Assembly (NCBI GenBank): GCA_026770575.1
Contig: MU657462.1
Span: forward strand, 24,470 to 37,531
From: Pelagophyceae sp. CCMP2097
Lineage: Eukaryota > Sar > Pelagophyceae
Direction: 5' to 3'
DNA length: 13,062 bases
The translations under genes and the position numbers were made by a program. The notes under the pieces are model-generated. The model worked only from the letters and a program-made list of their open reading frames with translations, made no database searches and had not been told where the DNA came from. This document shows positions 8,201 to 13,062 of this stretch, piece after piece (position 1 is the first letter of the stretch; the number at the start of each line of letters is the position of its first letter).

Positions 8201-11038
8201 GGCGCGGTCAGACGAAAGGGCGCGGCTCCGGGCCTCCGTCGCGACTCTTGCGGCGCAGGTTCGAGCGCCTCTTCGGCGCGCCGCACAACGTCGACCTCGA
8301 GGCGCTGGCCAAGGCCTTTGGCGTGCCCTTTAAGCGCTGCACGTCCCCGGCGAGCCTGCGGCGCGCGCTCCGATCGCAGACGTCGCTGCTCGTGCGCCTT
8401 TGCACTTTCTCCGTCGGAAGGCATGAATCGATCGTTCGCGGTAGGTCGAGGCCGTCGTGTCGACGTCGCGCGAGGCGAACGTCGACGAGCACAAGGAATT
8501 AAACTCGTTCCTCACCAAAGCGACGATGCGCGCCGTCGTCGGCGACCGCCGCCGCGTCGGCGTTGCCAACCTGGCGTCGACGACGTTCGCCGCGCGCGAG
8601 GCCAGCGAACTGCCGCCGCTCGTCCTCCTCCACGGGCTTTTCGGCTCGAACGCCGACTTTGACGACGACCTCGTCCGTGCGTCCCAAATCGACTCGTCAG
8701 CGCGCGAGATGGGTACGTAGGCGCGCTGTCCCGCCGGCGGCGCGTCATCGCGATTGAGCTCCCGGGCCACGGCCGGTCGGGGCCGGCAGAGGCAGAGGCG
8801 CCCGAGTCGGTCGTCTACTCGTTCGAGTCCACCATCGAGGCCGTCTGCGCCGTCCTCGACCGCAGCGGCGTCGGCGCCGTCGACATCCTCGGGTACTCGT
8901 TCGGCGCCCGCCTCGCGCTCGGTGCGCAGCGCCGCCCCTTCCATCACATCGGCGAGGGCGTCCGTAGGCATCAAGCGCGCCATGCCGCACCGAGTCCGGT
9001 GAGTCCCCTTGTTCTTTGCCGGTTGTGTCGAAATAGACGCCGTGCCCTTGGACCATGTCCTCGAGTTGGCGCCGTTCTCGTACGCAACAAGCGTAGGCGC
9101 GTCGTCGCGGTCTCGGCCAACGTCGACGGCGCGGACTCGCTGTCGGCCGAGGCCCTGCAGGCGCGCGCCGATTCGGACGGCCGCGTCGCGCAGCAGATCG
9201 AGGCGGCGCTGCGCGACGACGCGGCGGAGCCCCACGGCGGCGCGTGGCGCCGGTTTCTCGACGAGTGGTACGACGCCCAAGCCAAGCGCGGCATGTGGAA
9301 GCCGCTGCGCGCAAACGAAGACGCCTACGCCGCGTGCATCGACCGCAGGTCCGTCCGGGACGGCACGCGCGTCCGCACCCGTCTCTCCGCGGGACGCATC
9401 CCGGGACGCAGGCTCCGCCACACTCCGCACGGGGCCGCGGCGTCGCTGCGGTACTGCGGTCAGTCCGTCCGACGGAGCTCGCGTGACGCATCGCGTCGGC
9501 TCCCGAGCGGTCCTCGAGCCTTTTGAATCGCAGGCCAGACGCGGTCGCCGTCGCTCTACGAGGCGCTCGACGCCGACGTGCTCTACGTCTACGGCGCGGA
9601 CGACGCCGTCTGCGCCGGCATCGCGGGGCGGCTGCCGGCGACGCCGGCGGCCCCGCCGCAGCTAGGCCTCGCCGGCGCCGGCCACGCGGTCCTCGACGAG
9701 GCCCCGCGCGCGCTCGAGGCCGCCGCCGTCGACTTCTTCGAGCGCGACGCCCCCGCGGCGGCCGGCAGCGATGAAGCGTGCGTCGTCATCACTGACGTGT
9801 GCGTCACGACCTTTGACCTGCCGCGCGCCGGGTCCCGGCCGCCGCCGGCGCGCTACCTCGTGGAGCAAGCGAGCCGGGGCGCGCCGGCGCCGCCGGCCGC
9901 CGGCGCCGGCCGGCTGCGCGGCGCGCTGATCACGCTCGGCAGCGCTGCGCCGGGCGCCGCGGACCACGTGGGCATCGGCGAGGCGGCGCCGTGCGCGGGC
10001 GTCCACGCCGAGTCTGCAGACGAGGCGACGGCCGAGCTCCGGCGCGCGGCGGCCAAGCTGCGCGGCGCGCTCATCCCGGCGCGCGTTGTGCGCCTCGACG
10101 GCTCGCTGGCCGCGTTCTTGCAGGCGACGGTCGGTGAAATGTCACCGACGGTCCGCTTCGCCCTCGAGTGCGCCGTCCTCGACCTCTGCGCGTCGGCGCG
10201 CGGCGGCGGCTTATCGGCGCAGCACGCGGGCGCCGTCGGGCCGCCGGGCCGCGGCGGCGCGGCGTCGAGCGTCGGCATCGCGACGCTCGTCGACGGCGAC
10301 GTGGGCTCGGCGGCGCTCGCGGGCACTGTCAAGGTCAAGATCGGGGCCGACCCCGAGGCCGACGCGGCGCGGTGCTGCGCCGCGCTCCGCGCCGGCGCGG
10401 CGCGCGTGCGCGCCGACGCGAACCGCAAGTGGGCCGCCGCCGACTTTGCGCGCTTCGAGGCGGCGCTCCAAGACCTCGACGTCCGCCTCGAGTTCGTCGA
10501 GGAGCCGCTGCGGGACGGCGAGTCCGCGGTGCCGTCGGACCGGGCGCCGTACGCGCTCGACGAGTCCGTCGCCGAATTTTGCCAGGGCGACCGCGACGGC
10601 GGCGGCGATTCCTCGCCGGCCGGATGGCCTGCCGCGGATTCGGCCGACGAAGCGGCGTGGCGCTCGAGCGCGGCCCTCGTGGTCAAGCCCAGCGTCGTCG
10701 GCGTCGAGCGGGCGGCGGCCGTCGTCCGCGCCGCGCGGGCCCGCGGCTGCGCGGAAAAGGTCGTCATCTCCAGCTGCTTCGAGGCGGGCGTCGGCCTCGG
10801 CCATCTCGCCGCCTTTGCGGCGGCCGTCGACAACGGCCGCGACCACGGCCTCGGCACGTTTGCCTGGCTCCACCGAGACGTGCTCCGGCCGCCGCTGAAG
10901 CAGCTCGTCGCCGACTCTGCGGGCACCGCGTCCGCCCGCGACGACGCGCGCAGACGCGCCGCGCGCCCGATGCGCCTCGACGTCCACCTCGCTGAGGCCG
11001 CGCTCCGCGACGCGGCGGCGCGCTTCCACGCAGATTAG
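4269..11038 (+). CDS. PHYLLO-type fusion: MenD-MenH-MenC phylloquinone enzyme
   Basis: Twenty exons: join(4269..4748,4813..5225,5329..5401,5513..5621,5747..5862,6015..6162,6225..6281,6357..6394,6448..6596,6679..6770,6878..6982,7088..7759,7811..8123,8259..8391,8445..8676,8721..8921,8968..8998,9097..9348,9412..9458,9534..11038). That is 5166 nt, 1721 residues, all phases consistent; Arabidopsis PHYLLO is about the same length. Modules: plastid leader (~1-50), unassigned N-terminal region (~50-297), MenD (~298-990), MenH (~1020-1297) and MenC (~1308-1705). They catalyse isochorismate + 2-oxoglutarate to SEPHCHC, then SHCHC, then o-succinylbenzoate, inside the plastid. Boundaries were chosen where conserved motifs continue across the junction. 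The least certain is the donor after 8123 (an alternative after 8102 removes seven residues). The segment 7315-7371 is kept as coding. The MenH-before-MenC order differs from plant PHYLLO, and no MenF catalytic domain is visible. Confidence 0.88.
5863..6014 (+). mobile_element. Introner-like intron with 8-bp target duplication
   Basis: This 152-bp intron, the longest in the gene, lies between LLL and VTADRP in MenD. Its first eight bases GTCACCGC (5863-5870) are repeated exactly as the first eight bases of the next exon (6015-6022). An insertion after GTCACCGC that duplicated this 8-bp target would give this structure: the duplication supplies the donor GT and the element supplies the acceptor TTAG. 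This is the mechanism described for introners in Aureococcus and Micromonas. I see no clear terminal inverted repeats. Confidence 0.45.
7760..7810 (+). other. 51-bp stop-free intron inside the NRG-AGIDG motif of MenD
   Basis: The frame is open straight through this stretch and its length is a multiple of three, so it could be read as coding. It is called an intron because it has GT...CAG ends, and because removing it restores the MenD motif NRGxxGIDG (NRG joined to LAGIDG). Retention would insert 17 residues into that motif. Confidence 0.8.
8610..9765 (+). other. MenH module (SHCHC synthase, alpha/beta hydrolase)
   Basis: Residues ~1020-1297. Visible motifs are [15 protein letters not shown] (oxyanion strand), [10 protein letters not shown], the nucleophile elbow GYSFGAR with S1103, [16 protein letters not shown] (acid residue) and GAGHAV with H1271. 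MenH removes pyruvate from SEPHCHC to give SHCHC. It spans six exons with introns of 44, 46, 98, 63 and 75 bp and a 31-bp microexon (8968-8998) that encodes the helix after the elbow. It is followed without a clear linker by MenC. Confidence 0.87.
9790..11038 (+). other. MenC module (o-succinylbenzoate synthase, enolase superfamily)
   Basis: Residues ~1308-1705, all in the last, intron-free 1505-bp exon. The enolase-superfamily catalytic set is complete: KVK (K1487, K1489), metal ligands D1515 (in ADANRKW), E1543 (in VEEPL) and D1563 (in ALDES), and K1605 (in VVKPS), then [19 protein letters not shown]. The enzyme dehydrates SHCHC to o-succinylbenzoate. The intron-free 3' exon contrasts with the intron-dense MenD and MenH parts. 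The stop is TAG at 11036-11038. Confidence 0.92.
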
Positions 11039-11117
11039 GGTCCTTCGAAGCGGCGCCATCTTCGGACGAGGCGCTCCGACCTCGAAAGCCGTGGTCTCAT
11101 ACATAGTCACATAGTAA

Positions 11118-11216
11118 CATGTACACACACACACACATACACATACCATCGAGAGGCCGATCGATGGATCATGGTAAGATCTCGAACAGCGCGTCATAGC
11201 ATGTACATACCATCGA
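11118..11216. repeat. CA microsatellite and two diverged copies of a short repeat
   Basis: (AC)n runs over 11123-11137, followed by TACACATAC. CATGTACA occurs at 11118-11125 and 11200-11207, and ACATACCATCGA at 11141-11152 and 11205-11216, in the same order. The stretch therefore looks like two copies of one unit, the first expanded by CA slippage. Confidence 0.65.
11146..11167 (+). other. Hairpin CCATCGA / TCGATGG
   Basis: CCATCGA at 11146-11152 pairs with TCGATGG at 11161-11167 around an 8-nt loop. It lies about 110 bp after the stop of the fusion gene, so it may be in its 3' UTR or part of 3'-end formation. The function is not shown. Confidence 0.35.
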
Positions 11217-11267
11217 CACGGTCCGTCCGTCTGGGGCCCCGCGTTACCCGCAGCCGGACTCAGCGAC

Positions 11268-11287
11268 ATTTACTTTAAACGATCAAA
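11268..11287 (+). promoter_or_regulatory. Candidate promoter element ATTTACTTTAA (plus strand)
   Basis: ATTTACTTTAA at 11268-11278, followed by ACGATCAAA, contains a TTTAAA core and lies about 120-130 bp before the ATG at 11400. The same 11-mer is at 2999-2989 on the minus strand, upstream of the other gene it faces. Confidence 0.35.
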
Positions 11288-11399
11288 CAGTCGGCGCGGA
11301 GGGCATGCGAAGCGCAGCGAGCAGAGAAACGGGAGAGCGCGACACCGTTCGAACGAGTTCAGCGATTTGTTTCGGCCGAACCTCGAGCTCGCTTCGATC

Positions 11400-12892
11400 A
11401 TGGCCTGGATGCGCTGGCTCGCTCTCGCCGTTTTCGCGCGCAGCCTCGGGGACGACCTCGAGGACGTCGCCGCCAACATCGACAACATGTCAAACATCAC
11501 GGACGTCGGCCTCGAGGACGCGCCGCTGCCGCCGATCGGATCGCTCTCGCCCGAGGTGGGTGGGCATGCCTCACCTCCAGCGGAGCCTGGGCGCGCGTTC
11601 GTCCGGTGGTTGACCAACTGGTCGACGCGGCGCTCGAGGTGTGGCACGTGCTGACGCCGCCAGCATCGTCGGGCGCGGTGTGCCTCGACGGGTCTCCTTT
11701 CTCCTTCGTCGTCGTGCCGCGCCCCAACGCGACGCGCGTCGTCTTCGAGCTGCTCGGCGGCTACGCGTGCTGGAACGACGTCACGTGCGGCCTCGTCTTC
11801 GATTCGGCGGACAAGGCCATCGACCCGTTGATGCTCGCGCTCGACGGCCAGTCCGCGGCGTTCGTGGAGGACAAGGTGGGCCTCGACCTGCTCTACGACG
11901 AGCCGGGCCTCGCCGACGCGACGTACGTCCTATTGCCCTACTGCACAATGGACATCCACCTTGGGTCGGCGACGGCGAACTACACGGTGGACCAAATGGG
12001 GCGATCCGCGGAGCACCGCGGCTGGGCCAACGTGCAGTCGGCCGTCCAGTGGGTCAAGGCCAACTATGACAACGACGACACGGAAATCGTCGTCACGGGC
12101 TGCTCCGCGACGCGCCAGCGTCCAGACCCTGGGGAGCCGGCCGGGGCTCACTCATGGGGCGCAGGCCGGCGCCATGGCGGGCCCGCTCGTCGCCGCGTCG
12201 CTGGCGGACGCGTTCGACCGCGTCACGATCCTCGCCGATTCGTTTGTCGGCGTCGCCTCTGAAAAATTCGTGCGCGACCACCTCTACGGGACTTGGGGCG
12301 CCGCGTGCGCCTTTGGCGACGCGCTCCCGGGCCTCAATCTCTCCAATTCGACGATGCAGACGGCGGAGGTGACGATCGAGTTCTGGCGCCACATCCTCCG
12401 GTGAGTCGCGCCCGCATTGTGGCGGCCGCATCGCGCTATAGGTCGCACCCGAACCTGACCGTGGGCGTGTACACGGCGCTGCACGACGAGACGCAAATGA
12501 CGTACCTGCTCTTCATGCGTGGCGTCCTCAACTCGACTGGCGAGCAGGCCGACAAGGACCGCTTCGCACGCCTCGCCGTCTCGATGCTCGACGAGCTTCG
12601 GGACGAGTTCCCGGACCAGTTCACGTCCTTTGTCGTCGAGGGCGAGGCGCACTGCAACGCGGCCCTCGACGTCGCGCTGACGCACGACGGCTTCCGCGAC
12701 TGGGCCGCACAGCTCGTCGCGGGCATAGTGCCCGAGCCAGTCGCCTGCCCAGAGTGCAAACTCGATGTCATCGACGGCTGCGACGGCGTCGAAGGCTCGC
12801 TCAAAGTCGAGGAGCATTGCATGACCTGCGACGCCGAATGCCCGGAACCGGAAGCCGCGACGTTTACCAGCTGCGCCAACGTGACGGCGTAA
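11400..12892 (+). CDS. Secreted pectin acetylesterase / NOTUM-like hydrolase
   Basis: Four exons: join(11400..11555,11639..12106,12165..12400,12442..12892), 436 residues. Start ATG 11400 begins a signal peptide (MAWMRWLALAVFARSLG), so the protein is secreted or enters the endomembrane system. Family marks: CLDGSP (67-72); LLGGYACWN with C102 (the GGGxCW-type oxyanion segment); PYCTMDIHLGS; HRGWANVQ; nucleophile GCSAG with S208 rebuilt across an intron; D233 in ILADSF; and H357 in GEAHCN. These form a plausible Ser-Asp-His triad. Relatives remove acetyl groups from cell-wall polysaccharides or, in animals, an acyl group from Wnt; the substrate here is unknown. There are several N-glycosylation sites (NMSN, NATR, NYTV, NLTV, NSTG) and a Cys-rich tail. 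The first intron (11556-11638) is the least certain boundary, and the second uses a GC donor. The last intron is only 41 bp. Confidence 0.82.
12107..12164 (+). other. GC-AG intron in the nucleophile motif of the esterase
   Basis: Joining 12106 to 12165 gives GCS + AGAMAG, restoring the GxSxG elbow. The intron begins GCGACG rather than GT and ends GCAG. The nearest GT (12120) gives the wrong phase for this acceptor and loses the Gly after Ser-Ala. So a non-canonical GC donor is the best reading, unless there is a sequence error here. Confidence 0.6.
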
Positions 12893-13062
12893 AGGCACTC
12901 GTCGGACCGCCGCCGAATACCCTCCAACGCCGCTCGGCTGGGCTTGGAATCACGGCGACCTCGCCCGTCTGCCTAGTGATAGGACGGTAACAAAGTAGTA
13001 ACTTACCCTTACGGTAATTTACCGGGAATAATCTGGGAATGTTACCAAGGGCTCAAAGTAAC
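12893..13062. repeat. AT-richer tail with GTAAC/GTTACC repeats and a palindrome
   Basis: After the esterase stop the sequence becomes clearly AT-richer towards the window edge. CGGTAA at 13012-13017 and TTACCG at 13019-13024 form a palindrome around one base. GGTAAC at 12986-12991 is the complement of GTTACC at 13041-13046, and AGTAAC recurs, including at the last bases. This may be the edge of a repeat or mobile element that continues outside the window. No gene is seen. Confidence 0.45.

Larger units (their letters stand above)
5329..8520 (+). other. MenD module (SEPHCHC synthase, ThDP-dependent)
   Basis: Residues ~298-990, split over exons 3 to the start of exon 15. Motifs in order: [27 protein letters not shown] (325-332); [12 protein letters not shown] with E350 as the ThDP-activating glutamate; [49 protein letters not shown] then AGIDG rejoined across the 7760-7810 intron; GDQALLHD (859-866) and [12 protein letters not shown] (from 889) for ThDP/metal binding; and [18 protein letters not shown] near the end. 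It is longer than the 556-residue E. coli MenD because of added Arg- and Asp-rich loops, for example after 6448 and around 7260-7320 and 7440-7620. All key motifs are present, so it should be active. Confidence 0.9.
11039..11399. other. Intergenic region between fusion gene and esterase gene
   Basis: These 361 bp hold the 3' UTR of the fusion gene and the promoter and 5' UTR of the esterase gene. The stretch contains a CA microsatellite, a small hairpin, repeated CATGTACA/ACATACCATCGA words and an AT-rich candidate promoter element. No gene is supported. Confidence 0.6.

Noticed and set aside
8103..8258. Alternative donor at 8103 (GTGGCT) instead of 8124 (GTACCA)
   Set aside because: Both keep phase 2 and rejoin to [10 protein letters not shown]. 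The later donor is closer to the GTACGT-like donors used elsewhere in the gene, but the choice is not secure.
11580..11638. Alternative acceptor CTCCAG (ends 11580) for the first esterase intron
   Set aside because: It would need a phase-2 donor, and the only nearby GTs are in phases 0 and 1. The GAG acceptor at 11638 in phase 0 rejoins to VWHVLTPP and the CLDGSP motif.
1..13062. Bacterial operon, CRISPR array, tRNA or rRNA genes
   Set aside because: No CRISPR-like regular repeat array, no tRNA cloverleaf and no rRNA stretch was seen. The intron-rich structure excludes a bacterial men operon despite the men gene content.

Overview
The window reads as nuclear DNA of a photosynthetic eukaryote. 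It is very GC-rich. Its genes are cut by many short introns (41-152 bp, most under 110 bp, usually GT...AG), and coding can only be followed by splicing between frames. One protein starts with a signal peptide that has a phenylalanine at the predicted cleavage point, followed by an Arg/Ala-rich stretch. That is the bipartite plastid leader of algae with a red-type secondary plastid. A stramenopile such as a pelagophyte fits best, but this assignment is inference.

Layout. 1-567: no supported gene, short repeats only. 568-2806 (minus): a two-exon gene for an unrecognised 721-residue protein with TP-rich tandem repeats, a Cys cluster and a helical, possibly ARM-like part. 3183-4024 (minus): a five-exon cytochrome b561-family membrane protein of 192 residues with six membrane segments and the four heme histidines. 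4025-4268: a short divergent promoter region. 4269-11038 (plus): a 20-exon gene for a 1721-residue plastid-targeted fusion enzyme of phylloquinone/menaquinone synthesis (PHYLLO type). 11039-11399: intergenic, with a CA microsatellite and a hairpin. 11400-12892 (plus): a four-exon gene for a secreted pectin-acetylesterase/NOTUM-like hydrolase of 436 residues. 12893-13062: an AT-richer tail with GTAAC-type repeats.

The central item is the fusion gene. Splicing chosen only by conserved-motif continuity gives an exactly in-frame model that joins MenD (SEPHCHC synthase), MenH (SHCHC synthase) and MenC (o-succinylbenzoate synthase), three consecutive steps. The order is MenD-MenH-MenC, whereas plant PHYLLO is MenF-MenD-MenC-MenH. 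It matches the D-H-(B)-C order of the E. coli men operon. The N-terminal ~270 residues, where MenF would be expected, show no chorismate-binding signature that I can see.

One intron of the fusion gene (5863-6014) is flanked by an exact 8-bp duplication that supplies the donor GT. This is the footprint expected of an introner, a DNA transposon that creates introns. A GC-AG intron interrupts the nucleophile motif of the esterase. All gene models are read by eye from splice and motif logic and have no transcript support.
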